Positions 16,654 through 25,149 of a DNA stretch of 64,000 bases are shown in pieces. Origin of the DNA: Mycobacteroides saopaulense. Its GTDB lineage: Bacteria > Actinomycetota > Actinomycetes > Mycobacteriales > Mycobacteriaceae. The position numbers and the translations under genes are program-made. The stretch covers positions 4,092,001 to 4,156,000 of the forward strand of contig NZ_CP010271.1 in the NCBI RefSeq assembly GCF_001456355.1. The letters run 5' to 3'. How positions within the stretch are numbered: position 1 is the stretch's first letter; each line of letters starts with the position of its first letter. The notes beneath the pieces are model-generated. The model searched no databases. It was not told the origin of the DNA and saw only the letters and a list, made by a program, of their open reading frames with translations.

Positions 16654-17056
16654 GCGGAGCCATGTCCATGTAGGACGAGAAGGTGGCGTAGTTGCAGTCG
16701 GCCTCGCCGGTACCGGTGGTGCTCTGACACACCACCTTGTCGTTCAGGTAGACGCGCACCGTCACCGCGGCGTCCGGCGTCGCGGTGGAACGCCAGTCGG
16801 CCTTGATCTCGGCATGGTTGGGCGTCTTGGCGCCACGGGACAGATCACCGACGGTCGCGTCCACCTTCCACGGCAGCGTCACCCCATCGGCGGGCTGCAT
16901 CTCGGTACCGTCCCAGTACTGGACGTTGGCCGTGGTGGCGGTGGAGGAAACAACCTCGTAGGTCACCGTCTTGTCGTCCGCGTGCGCTGCGGCCGGGAAG
17001 CTGAGCGCGAAAGCTGAGGCCGCGGCAGAGGCGGCGAGTAGTTGGCGGACGGTCAT
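16643..17056 (-). CDS. Secreted MmpS-like protein
   Basis: 137 residues with a clear Sec signal peptide (MTVRQLLAASAAASAFALSF, cut after AAAHA). The mature part, VTYEVVSSTATTANVQYWDG ... LPWKVDATVGD ... VVCQSTTGTGEADCNY, follows the pattern of the MmpS soluble domain (YEVVGSG, ANLNYLDENG, ASLPW, paired cysteines) seen at 32.3 kb. It lacks the TM anchor and has no mmpL next to it. It may bind a lipid in the periplasm; this is inferred from the fold resemblance only. Confidence 0.6.
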   Translation of the reverse strand: MTVRQLLAASAAASAFALSFPAAAHADDKTVTYEVVSSTATTANVQYWDGTEMQPADGVTLPWKVDATVGDLSRGAKTPNHAEIKADWRSTATPDAAVTVRVYLNDKVVCQSTTGTGEADCNYATFSSYMDMAPPKS

Positions 17057-17196
17057 GAAACACCTCGGGATGTCAGTCAGGTTTACAGATCGTTAGGCAG
17101 GCTACAGGGATCGGCTGAGCCTGAGCTGAGGCCGGGACGGCGAGCACTTCGGCCCGGGTACTTGAGCAAACTGCGCTCTACCCGGACCATGGGGTG

Positions 17197-18558
17197 ATGA
17201 ACAGCGCGGGGGGCGCCGAAGAACACGGTGCGGATCACGAGGGCCCGATCCGGCCCGCCTGGGGCACGGGGAACATGGTCGCTTTTCGCTTCGGGACCTG
17301 CTATTTCGGCATCTTCGGACTTGCCGTGGTGCTCGGCCTCGTCCCGGTGGTGCTGAAGGGTCTCGGCATCGACGGGCCGTGGTCGGTTCTGCGCCGAATG
17401 TTCCACGGACTCCGCGGACCCGTCGCCTGGATTGGCGAACACCTGGGGCTGACCGTGCAGAGCACTCAGGTGGGCAGCGACAGCGCCTTCCAGTGGACGG
17501 CACTGTTCTGCATCGCCGTCCTGGCCGCCCTGGCAACGGCGATCTGGACGGTGCTCGATCACCGCCGGCCGCGCTACGACCGCCTGCAGGCCTGGGTGTG
17601 GACGATCCTGCGGCTGGTGCTCGCCACGGCCATGTTCTATTTCGGGATGGCGAAGGTGATCCCCACGCAGATGCCCTTCGTACTGAACCGGCTTGTCGAG
17701 CCGTACGGAAATTTCAGCCCCGCAGGCGTGCTGTGGGCACAGGTGGGTGTCTCGCAGCCGTATCAGATTCTGCTCGGCCTGGCCGAGGTGCTCGGCGGTC
17801 TGCTTCTACTGCTGCCCCGCACCACACCCGCCGGCCTCGTGGTGTGCGTGGTCGATCTGACGCAGGTCTTCCTGCTCAACATGACCTACGACATCCGGCT
17901 CAAGACGGTGTCCTCCCAGTTGCTGTTGTTGAGTCTGTTTCTGCTGGCGCCCTATGCGCGACGACTACTGACGGCGTTCTTCACCGATCGTGCGGTTCCG
18001 GCGGCCACGACGACGTCACTGTTCACCGGGCGAAAAGCCAACCGGATCGCGCTGGCCGCCCAGGTGGTGGTGGGCGTGGCCGTGCTGGCGGCCTTCAGCG
18101 CGCAGGGTTGGCAGCAGTTCACCCGGCCCACTCCCAACTTGTACGGCATCTGGCAGGTGGAGACGTTCTCTGCCGAGGGATACCCCCGCGATCCGCTGTT
18201 GACGGACAAAATCCGTTGGCGCAGAGTCATTTTCGACCGGTCATTCCATGTGTCGGCGCCGGTGATGGTGACCGTGCAGCGCATGGACGATTCGTTCGAG
18301 CTGTACGGCGGCACGATTGACCCGCGGAAGCACTTCATCGACCTGAGCCACCGGATCGAGCTGGGCACCTACAAGGAGACCCCGACCCGGATCAGACTGA
18401 CCTATTGGTGGCCCGGGCAACCGAATCAGATGATCGTCGACGGCGACGACTACGCGGGGCACGAGATCCATCTGCGTGTGACCCGGATGGACCCCGCCTC
18501 GTTCCCTCTCGTCGAACGCGGTTTCAACTGGGTACAAGAGGCGCCCTACAACCGGTGA
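17197..18558 (+). CDS. DoxX-like polytopic membrane protein
   Basis: About 453 residues from ATG at 17197 (GTG at 17194 is adjacent). There are several TM segments, including LRLVLATAMFYFGMAKVIPT, GLAEVLGGLLLLLPRTTPAG and VVVGVAVLAAFSAQGW, the first two in DoxX style. A 150-residue C-terminal domain (YGIWQVETFSAEGYPRDPLL, ending NWVQEAPYNR) is mostly beta and probably extracytoplasmic. It precedes the amidohydrolase by 51 bp and may share its operon. Function unknown. Confidence 0.6.
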   Translation: MNSAGGAEEHGADHEGPIRPAWGTGNMVAFRFGTCYFGIFGLAVVLGLVPVVLKGLGIDGPWSVLRRMFHGLRGPVAWIGEHLGLTVQSTQVGSDSAFQWTALFCIAVLAALATAIWTVLDHRRPRYDRLQAWVWTILRLVLATAMFYFGMAKVIPTQMPFVLNRLVEPYGNFSPAGVLWAQVGVSQPYQILLGLAEVLGGLLLLLPRTTPAGLVVCVVDLTQVFLLNMTYDIRLKTVSSQLLLLSLFLLAPYARRLLTAFFTDRAVPAATTTSLFTGRKANRIALAAQVVVGVAVLAAFSAQGWQQFTRPTPNLYGIWQVETFSAEGYPRDPLLTDKIRWRRVIFDRSFHVSAPVMVTVQRMDDSFELYGGTIDPRKHFIDLSHRIELGTYKETPTRIRLTYWWPGQPNQMIVDGDDYAGHEIHLRVTRMDPASFPLVERGFNWVQEAPYNR

Positions 18559-18609
18559 CTTTTACCGAATCCCCGGACGCCGCGGGGCTCGACTCCACAA
18601 GATGAGACG

Positions 18610-19653
18610 GTGAGCGACACAGTTGCGGTGATCGATGCGCACATACACCAGTGGAATCCGTTCACCACGCCGCGGGTGACGTCCGGCCCGGCGAAGGCCA
18701 TCCGGCGCGCACCGTTCCTGCGGCCGGTCCTCCTGAAGGTCTTCCCCAGTGCCACCAGGGAGTTCGTCGGCGACCCGCAGTATCTCTTGAGGCCATATCT
18801 GCCCGCCGACTACCACGAAGACGGCGAACGCGCGCATGTGACCACGATCGTTCACGTCGAAGCCGGCTGGCACGGCAAAGGGCCCTTGGGTCCGGTCGGC
18901 GAGACGCAGTGGTTGAGTTCGCTGCCATTCGGCCAGAACGCCGCACCCACCTTGGGCGCCATCGTGGCTTATGCCGACCCCTCCACCGCGGAGATCGCCG
19001 ACCTGCTCGACGCACACCTGCGCGCGAACCCACTGGTACACGGCATCAGGTGCATGGGTGCGCACAGCGACGACCCCGGCGTCATGAACTGGGCACCGCA
19101 AGCGCATTGGCTCGCCCAACCGACCTTTCTGCGCGGCTTCTCGGCCGTCGCGGAACGCAGACTCAGCTTCGATGCGTGGGTGTACGCACACCAACTTCCC
19201 GACGTACAGCAACTGGCGCGCGAATATCCCGAAACCACCATCGTGCTGGATCATTACGCGACGCCCGTCGGAGTGCTCGGCCCCCGCGGCAAGCACACGG
19301 GTGGCAGCGAATCGGAGCGCAGAGAAATCCTGCAACGGTGGCGGGACGACATTTCCGCGCTCGCCGCGCTACCCAACGTGGTCGCCAAGCACTCGGGAAT
19401 CGGCATGCCGGTGTTGGGAGCCGACCCCATGCCGCGCGAGCAGCTTCGGGACGCCGTCGCACCGCTCATCACCCATCTGGACCGCGAGTTCGGCACGGAC
19501 CGGACCTTCTGGTCGTCGAACTTCCCCATCGACAAGCCGAACGTCTCGCTGGCGGACAGCATTTGGATTCTGCGCCAGGTGCTCGGCGACCGTTTCGACG
19601 AGGACCGTCTGCTGCGCGAGAACGCGCGCCGGGTGTATCGGGTGGCCGCCTGA
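18610..19653 (+). CDS. Amidohydrolase 2 family (TIM-barrel metal hydrolase)
   Basis: 347 residues. It starts VIDAHIHQWNPFTT, the HxH metal motif of amidohydrolase-2 (COG3618-type) proteins, and contains IVLDHYATP and a late WSSNFPIDKP, the conserved Asp/Asn metal region. Such enzymes act on lactones or carboxylates in sugar and aromatic catabolism. The substrate cannot be told. It is followed after 49 bp by the formylglycine-generating enzyme. Confidence 0.75.
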   Translation: MSDTVAVIDAHIHQWNPFTTPRVTSGPAKAIRRAPFLRPVLLKVFPSATREFVGDPQYLLRPYLPADYHEDGERAHVTTIVHVEAGWHGKGPLGPVGETQWLSSLPFGQNAAPTLGAIVAYADPSTAEIADLLDAHLRANPLVHGIRCMGAHSDDPGVMNWAPQAHWLAQPTFLRGFSAVAERRLSFDAWVYAHQLPDVQQLAREYPETTIVLDHYATPVGVLGPRGKHTGGSESERREILQRWRDDISALAALPNVVAKHSGIGMPVLGADPMPREQLRDAVAPLITHLDREFGTDRTFWSSNFPIDKPNVSLADSIWILRQVLGDRFDEDRLLRENARRVYRVAA

Positions 19654-19702
19654 TCGGGGGCGGTGCAATACTCGCCGCATAGCCGAACTGAAGAAGACGG
19701 AG

Positions 19703-20590
19703 ATGGCGGCGGTGACTCTGACCGAGCTGGTGGAACTGCCAGGTGGGCCATTTACCATGGGCTGCAACACCTTCTACCCCGAAGAGCGGCCCGAGCGCGT
19801 TCTTTCCGCGAGCACCTTCGCCATCGAACGCCATCCGGTGACCAACGCGCAGTTCGCGGAGTTCGTCGAGCAGACCGGGTACGTAACCGTCGCGGAACGG
19901 GCGCCCGACCCCGCCCTGTATCCGGGTGCGTCTCCGGATGATCTCGTGCCCGGCGCGATGACGTTCCGTCCGACGGAGGGCCCCGTCAATCTCCATGATT
20001 GGCAGCAATGGTGGGACTGGGTCCCGGGCGCCTATTGGCGCCGGCCGTTCGGCCCGGACAGTGACATCACCGGCGCCGCAGATCATCCCGTTGTACAGGT
20101 CGCATACACCGACGCTGCGGCCTATGCGCGCTGGGCGGGCAGGCGGCTCCCCACCGAAGCCGAGTGGGAGTACGCCGCACGCGGCGGCACCGATACGGTC
20201 TACGCATGGGGCGACGAGGTGGCTCCTGACGGCCAATTGATGGCCAACACCTGGCAAGGCCGATTCCCGTACCGCAACGACGGCGCGCTGGGCTGGGTGG
20301 GCACCTCACCCGTCGGCACTTTCCCGCCCAACGGGTTTGGCCTCGTCGACATGATCGGCAATGTGTGGGAATGGACGTCGACACGATTCGAGCGCGGCGT
20401 GCAATCCGCCAAGTCGTGCTGTAGCCCCTCCGATAACCCGGATCCGTCGGTGATCCAGGCCCTCAAGGGCGGCTCGCATCTGTGCGCGCCCGAGTACTGT
20501 CACCGCTACCGGCCGGCGGCACGGTCACCACAATCGCAGGACAGCGCAACCACACATATCGGATTCCGCTGTGTGGGCAAGCTGCCGTAG
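19703..20590 (+). CDS. Formylglycine-generating enzyme (sulfatase maturation)
   Basis: 295 residues from ATG at 19703. It has all family landmarks: PGGPFTMGCNTFYPEERP, HPVTNAQFAEFVEQTGY, RLPTEAEWEYAARGG, GNVWEWTS, and the active-site cysteine pair in GGSHLCAPEYCHRYRPAAR. The enzyme oxidises the CxPxR cysteine of sulfatases to formylglycine using O2 and copper. The arylsulfatase at 21.8 kb carries that motif and is the natural client. The frame is open far upstream, but the conserved domain starts about ten residues after this ATG. Confidence 0.92.
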   Translation: MAAVTLTELVELPGGPFTMGCNTFYPEERPERVLSASTFAIERHPVTNAQFAEFVEQTGYVTVAERAPDPALYPGASPDDLVPGAMTFRPTEGPVNLHDWQQWWDWVPGAYWRRPFGPDSDITGAADHPVVQVAYTDAAAYARWAGRRLPTEAEWEYAARGGTDTVYAWGDEVAPDGQLMANTWQGRFPYRNDGALGWVGTSPVGTFPPNGFGLVDMIGNVWEWTSTRFERGVQSAKSCCSPSDNPDPSVIQALKGGSHLCAPEYCHRYRPAARSPQSQDSATTHIGFRCVGKLP

Positions 20591-20765
20591 CAGGCCGGTG
20601 CGTGCACGCAAAGCTCTACATAACGGGCGGACGATCGGTTCCGATGTCAGACTTATCCCTCCGACCGTGTGGGCGGGCTCGCGGTGACCAGGCCATGGCT
20701 GTCGCGACCGTGCCTTACGCGCCAGCGGATCGCATTGCATCGTATTGACTTGCGGGAGTATCGAT

Positions 20766-21569
20766 ATGAAACGTGAGGTTCGAGCCCAGCTCGACGTGGA
20801 CGTCCTCGCGGCGTCGACGCTGGAGTTCCAGGTCGCCGTCGCACCGCTATCCGGTGCCCAGGTGACCGAAAGCCTGTCATTGGTGTTGAACGGACAGCAG
20901 GTCGCGGCCCGGGAGATCGCGGGTGAGCACGGCAACCGCATCCACCGGCTCGACGTCGGCGAGGGCAACCTCAAGGTCTGCTACACGGCGACAATTCTCG
21001 GTCAAGCCGACGAAGTCCCTGTCGACGAGGCCGACCTGTCGACATACCTGCGCCCGAGCCGATACGCCGAGGCCGACAAGTTCTACGGCTTCGCAGAAAC
21101 CGAATTCGGTGAACACACCGAACCCCGAGTGCTTCTCGAAAAGGTCTCGTCCTGGGTCGGTTCGCGTCTGACGTACTCACCGGGCTCCAGTGATCCGATC
21201 GATGGTGCCGTCGACACGTTACTGGCGGCTAAAGGCGTCTGCCGCGACTACGCACACCTGGTGGTGGCGCTGCTTCGAGCCGTGAAGGTGCCGGCACGAC
21301 TTGTCGCGGTATATGCGCCCGGCTGCGATCCCATGGACTTCCATGCAGTGGCCGAGGCCGTCGTCGACAACCAATGGCGCGTGGTGGACGCGACCTGCCT
21401 GGCACCCAGACAAACCATGGTGCGCATCACCACCGGACGCGATGCTGCCGACACCGCATTCCTCGATAACCACGGCGGGCAGATCGTGTTGAACGAGTCG
21501 ATCATCAGTGCCGTCGTCGATGGTGAGCTACCCGAGGACAGTGTCGACCAACTCGTCTCGATCCGCTGA
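20766..21569 (+). CDS. Transglutaminase-like cysteine protease family protein
   Basis: 267 residues from ATG with GGGAG upstream. The N-terminal half is a beta-rich bacterial transglutaminase-associated domain. The catalytic core has Cys in AAKGVCRDYAHLVVALLRAV, His in PMDFHAVAEA and Asp in WRVVDATCLAPR, the papain-like triad. Such proteins are amidases or proteases, often linked to peptide tags or ligases. It sits between the formylglycine enzyme and the sulfatase, but any functional tie is unproven. Confidence 0.8.
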   Translation: MKREVRAQLDVDVLAASTLEFQVAVAPLSGAQVTESLSLVLNGQQVAAREIAGEHGNRIHRLDVGEGNLKVCYTATILGQADEVPVDEADLSTYLRPSRYAEADKFYGFAETEFGEHTEPRVLLEKVSSWVGSRLTYSPGSSDPIDGAVDTLLAAKGVCRDYAHLVVALLRAVKVPARLVAVYAPGCDPMDFHAVAEAVVDNQWRVVDATCLAPRQTMVRITTGRDAADTAFLDNHGGQIVLNESIISAVVDGELPEDSVDQLVSIR

Positions 21570-21591
21570 CACCCCGGGTTCGAGTCAAAAG

Positions 21592-21610
21592 ATCACCCGA
21601 AAAGGGTGAT
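21592..21610. promoter_or_regulatory. ATCACCC-N5-GGGTGAT dyad upstream of sulfatase
   Basis: Perfect 7-bp arms separated by GAAAA, 23 bp after the transglutaminase stop. A TAGCGT (21632-21637) about 22 bp further on is a plausible -10 element, which would put the dyad near -40, an activator position. It could instead be a weak terminator hairpin, but there is no T-run. Confidence 0.45.
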
Positions 21611-21647
21611 GCTCGCTGACGGCGCCTTCTCTAGCGTCGGTGTGAGC

Positions 21648-21719
21648 ATGTCTATTCACATCTTCACGCCCTTCTTCGCGATTACCTTTCGCTTCCGGTT
21701 TACAGCGAGAACACTGTGA
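21648..21719 (+). CDS. Possible 23-residue leader peptide (uORF)
   Basis: ATG at 21648 opens MSIHIFTPFFAITFRFRFTA followed by RTL and TGA. Six of 23 residues are Phe and three are Arg. It sits directly after the proposed promoter and 104 bp before the sulfatase ATG, so it could be a leaderless attenuator peptide. No terminator pair is obvious, and it may be chance. Confidence 0.3.
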   Translation: MSIHIFTPFFAITFRFRFTARTL

Positions 21720-21823
21720 AGCACTGATCAATAGCGCGGGCAGTGGCGTTGCGGGCTCTACGTGCCCGCGCAGGCCTCGATTCCATTCCCTTCAGATTTC
21801 TCAATTCGAGAGGACTTTTTCTC

Positions 21824-24331
21824 ATGGACACCGATAAGGGCGACGGCACCGCCGCTGATCACGACGAGAAACGCGGAAAGTTATCTCGGCGTTCAATTCT
21901 GGGCGGTATTGCGGCCGCCGGGGTTGGTGCCGCCGCCGCGACTGCCGCCATCAAGGGGTTCGAGGATACCGATCACACGACAGGTGCCGGTACCCCGGGA
22001 ACCGGCCCCACCAATGAGGAATTCCACGGGAAGATCGCCCTCGACGTGCGCGATTCGAAGGCCGACTGGACGCCGTATGAGCTCAAGAAGGCACCTGAGG
22101 GCGCACCCAACGTGCTGGTGGTGCTCTACGACGACACCGGACTCGCGGCATGGTCACCCTATGGCGGACGAATCAACATGCCGGTCATGCAGCGCCTGGC
22201 CGACAACGGGCTGCGGTACTCGCAGTGGCACACCACCGCGCTGTGCTCACCGACCCGTTCCTGCCTGTTGACGGGGCGCAATCACCACGTGAACCGCTCG
22301 GCATCCATCACCGAGGCCTCCAACGGATTCCCCGGCGCCGCCGGGCGTCTGCCCGCGGAATGCGCGACCATCGGCCAGGTGCTGCAGGACAACGGCTACA
22401 GCACATTCTGGGTGGGCAAGAACCACAATGTGCCCGAGGAGGACATCGCGGGCGGCGGTAGCCGGTCGGAGTGGCCGTTGCAGAAGGGCTTCGACCGCTT
22501 CTACGGGTTCCTGGGTGGCGAGACCAACAACTGGTACCCCGACCTCGTCGAGGACAACACCTTCATCGAGCAGCCGTATGGCCCTCAGGATGGCTATCAT
22601 CTCTCGAAAGACCTGGCCGACAAGGCACTTCGGATGCTCAAGGACCAGCGGGCCACCAACCCGTCCAAGCCCTGGTATCTGTGGTTCTGCCCCGGCGCCA
22701 ACCACGCACCGCATCACAGCCCCGCCGAGTACACCGAAAAGTACAAGGGCAAGTTCGACGATGGCTATGAGGCATACCGCGAATGGGTGCTCGGCCGGAT
22801 GGTCGAGAAGGGCGTCATCCCCAAGGGCACCAAGCTGACTCCGCTGAACCCGATGCCCAAGGATGTCGAGAACAAAGCCGACGAGGTCCGCCCGTGGAAC
22901 ACCCTCAACGCCGACGAGAAGCGGCTCTTCTCCCGCATGGCCGAGGTGTACGCCGGGTTCTCCGAATACACCGATGCCCAGGTCGGCCGGATCGTCGACT
23001 ACCTGGAGCAGACCGGCCAACTGGACAACACCATCGTCCTGTACGCGGCGGACAACGGCGCCTCCGGTGAAGGTTCGCCGAACGGCTCGGTGAACGAAAA
23101 CAAGTTCTTCAACGGGTACCCCGACGAGCTCTCCGAGAACATGAAATATCTTGAGACGCTGGGTAGCCCCGATACCTACAACCACTACCCCACCGGGTGG
23201 GCCGTCGCATTCTCCACGCCGTTCCAGATGTTCAAACGCTACTCGCAGTTCTCCGGTGGAACCTGTGACCCCTTGGTCATCCACTGGCCCAAGGGCATCA
23301 AGGCCAAGGGCGAAGTGCGGCACCAATATCACCACGTCACCGACATCGTGCCGACGATCCTGGATGTAGCGGGCCTGCAGATGCCCGACACCTACCGCGG
23401 TGTCAAGCAGTACCCCGTCAATGGCGTCTCCATGCGATACAGCTTCGACAAGGCGGATGCACCCACCACCAAGAAGCGCCAGTACTACGCGATGCTCGGC
23501 ACTCGCGGAATCTGGGAGGACGGCTGGAAGGCGGCCGCCCTGCACGCGCCTATCAGCGGCAAGGGGCATTTCGACCAGGACAAGTGGGAGCTGTACCACG
23601 TAGACGAGGATCGTTCGGAATCAACGAATGTGGCCGACCAGCACCCGGACAAACTCAAGGCGCTCATCGCCACATGGTTCGACGAGGCGGACAAGAACTT
23701 CGTTCTGCCCCTTGACGACCGGACGGCTACCGAGATGTTCCTGACGGAGCGCCCGCAGGCCGAACCGAAGCGCAACCGCTACGTCTACTACCCGGGCGCG
23801 GCGCCGGTACCCGAAGGGGTGGCGGTCAATATTCGTGGCCGCTCCTACAAGATCATCGCGGACGTGGAGACCGCACCGGATGCGCAAGGCGTCATCTTCG
23901 CGCACGGCTCACGCTTCGGCGGGCATTCGCTGTTCATCAAGGACGGCAAGCTGCACTATGTCTACAACTTCCTGGGCCTCAAACCCGAGCAGGTCTTCGC
24001 CTCGCCGCCTCTGGCCCCCGGTAGGCGCACGTTGGGCATGGAGTTTGTCTGGCAGAAGAAGGGCGAGTTTGCCGAATCATTGGGCACCACAACCCTTTAT
24101 GTTGATGGCAAGGCCGTGGCCAACGGCCCGATGCGCGCCCAGACCGGCAAGTTCACCCTGGCTGGCGACGGTCTGTGTGTCGGGTATGACAGCGGCGACA
24201 ACGTCTCTCAGCTGTACACGAATCCCGGCACCTTCACGGGGGGCAACATCTTGGGTGTTGCAGTCGATGTCAGCGAGGAGACCTTCATCGACCTTGAGCA
24301 GGAGGCCCAGGCAGCGTTCGCCCGGGACTGA
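21824..24331 (+). CDS. Tat-exported arylsulfatase
   Basis: 835 residues from ATG at 21824 (GAGAGGA upstream). The N-terminus has a twin-arginine signal (LSRRSILGGIAAAGVGAAAA). The sulfatase domain begins NVLVVLYDDTGLAAWSPYGG (metal Asp pair) and has the formylglycine motif C-S-P-T-R in TTALCSPTRSCLLTGR. The C-terminal 200 residues form a beta-sandwich. It should hydrolyse sulfate esters outside the membrane, freeing sulfate for uptake. The Tat route fits export after folding and cysteine oxidation in the cytoplasm by the nearby maturase. Confidence 0.9.
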   Translation: MDTDKGDGTAADHDEKRGKLSRRSILGGIAAAGVGAAAATAAIKGFEDTDHTTGAGTPGTGPTNEEFHGKIALDVRDSKADWTPYELKKAPEGAPNVLVVLYDDTGLAAWSPYGGRINMPVMQRLADNGLRYSQWHTTALCSPTRSCLLTGRNHHVNRSASITEASNGFPGAAGRLPAECATIGQVLQDNGYSTFWVGKNHNVPEEDIAGGGSRSEWPLQKGFDRFYGFLGGETNNWYPDLVEDNTFIEQPYGPQDGYHLSKDLADKALRMLKDQRATNPSKPWYLWFCPGANHAPHHSPAEYTEKYKGKFDDGYEAYREWVLGRMVEKGVIPKGTKLTPLNPMPKDVENKADEVRPWNTLNADEKRLFSRMAEVYAGFSEYTDAQVGRIVDYLEQTGQLDNTIVLYAADNGASGEGSPNGSVNENKFFNGYPDELSENMKYLETLGSPDTYNHYPTGWAVAFSTPFQMFKRYSQFSGGTCDPLVIHWPKGIKAKGEVRHQYHHVTDIVPTILDVAGLQMPDTYRGVKQYPVNGVSMRYSFDKADAPTTKKRQYYAMLGTRGIWEDGWKAAALHAPISGKGHFDQDKWELYHVDEDRSESTNVADQHPDKLKALIATWFDEADKNFVLPLDDRTATEMFLTERPQAEPKRNRYVYYPGAAPVPEGVAVNIRGRSYKIIADVETAPDAQGVIFAHGSRFGGHSLFIKDGKLHYVYNFLGLKPEQVFASPPLAPGRRTLGMEFVWQKKGEFAESLGTTTLYVDGKAVANGPMRAQTGKFTLAGDGLCVGYDSGDNVSQLYTNPGTFTGGNILGVAVDVSEETFIDLEQEAQAAFARD

Positions 24332-24358
24332 GCTCACGCGCAGGGGTGGGAAACCACT

Positions 24359-24399
24359 GGGCTCGGGCCGGCCATCGGGAAGCTGGCCCGTCCGAGTCC
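24359..24399 (+). terminator. Hairpin after the arylsulfatase gene
   Basis: GGGCTCGG (24359-24366) pairs with CCGAGTCC (24392-24399), 7 of 8, and an alternative inner stem CGGGCC (24364-24369)/GGCCCG (24385-24390) is perfect. It begins 28 bp after the stop. It is a likely terminator without a U-tract. Confidence 0.5.
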
Positions 24400-24471
24400 G
24401 GTGGCCCATGTCCGTCTGCGCCGTACGCGGGCCTGCACCCCGTATCCCAAGACATACGCAAAGGATCAGAA

Positions 24472-24804
24472 ATGACGCATGGCTTGACGGGGTATCAGGA
24501 AGGTTGTCGGTGTACAGAATGCCGCGACGCCGAGTCGGCGCGTATGCGTGGGATCACCAAAGCGGAGAAGACGCGATGGCAGGAAGTCAATGACGAGGCC
24601 GACCGCCAGTGGGCTGCGCACAACAACGTTCCTCCCTCATACCAAGGCAGGACCCGAATACCTTGGACATCAGAGGAAACGGCCATCGCTCGGGATCATT
24701 CACTAACGGTCACCGAAGCCGCCGCAATACTCGGTCGAACGCCGGCCGCGGTGTCGGCGAAAAGATACAAGAGGTCCCGCCGGCTTCGACACGTCATCGA
24801 GTGA
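24472..24804 (+). CDS. Small Cys/His-motif plus Myb-like HTH protein (copy 1)
   Basis: 110 residues from ATG with AAAGGA upstream. The N-terminus is HGLTGYQEGCRCTECRDAES, a compact His/Cys set (C-R-C-x-x-C) suited to metal binding. A charged helix follows, and then a C-terminal helix-turn-helix, WTSEETAIARDHSLTVTEAA and ILGRTPAAVSAKR, of Myb/SANT-like type. A paralogue lies at 36.4 kb. The motif resembles small proteins I recall from actinobacteriophages. Probably DNA binding; target unknown. Confidence 0.6.
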   Translation: MTHGLTGYQEGCRCTECRDAESARMRGITKAEKTRWQEVNDEADRQWAAHNNVPPSYQGRTRIPWTSEETAIARDHSLTVTEAAAILGRTPAAVSAKRYKRSRRLRHVIE

Positions 24805-24845
24805 AGTACGAGGAAAGGAATCAACCAGACAGCCTGAGCGCGAGT

Positions 24846-25118
24846 CTAATCCGCCGCCCACGTCAACGTGAGTTCATCGCGGGTACCGAACCGCTCAAGG
24901 TGCCGCTTGACGACATCGCCGAACTCGGCGGTGCTGGCCTCGACGTGCAATACCCCGGGTTGGGGCCGTAGCACCGTCACGGCGTCGGGGCTGATCTCGA
25001 TTCTCACCGCACCGCCTTCGAGCTCGCTCACCGTGCTCTTCGCGGCCCAATGCTGAGCGAGTTGCTTGGCATACCGTTCGGGGCGGTCGGTCGGGATGGT
25101 GCCGTGAACCGAGGTCAT
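24846..25118 (-). CDS. DUF2218 family protein
   Basis: 90 residues: DRPERYAKQLAQHWAAKSTV near the start and GGAVRIEISPDAVTVLRP in the middle are the family pattern. DUF2218 proteins are small cytoplasmic proteins often beside siderophore-interacting proteins or regulators; the function is not known. It lies 31 bp downstream of the LuxR regulator and is probably co-transcribed with it. Confidence 0.75.
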   Translation of the reverse strand: MTSVHGTIPTDRPERYAKQLAQHWAAKSTVSELEGGAVRIEISPDAVTVLRPQPGVLHVEASTAEFGDVVKRHLERFGTRDELTLTWAAD

Positions 25119-25149
25119 GACCTAATTCTTCCAGGTTTTCCGAAATCGG

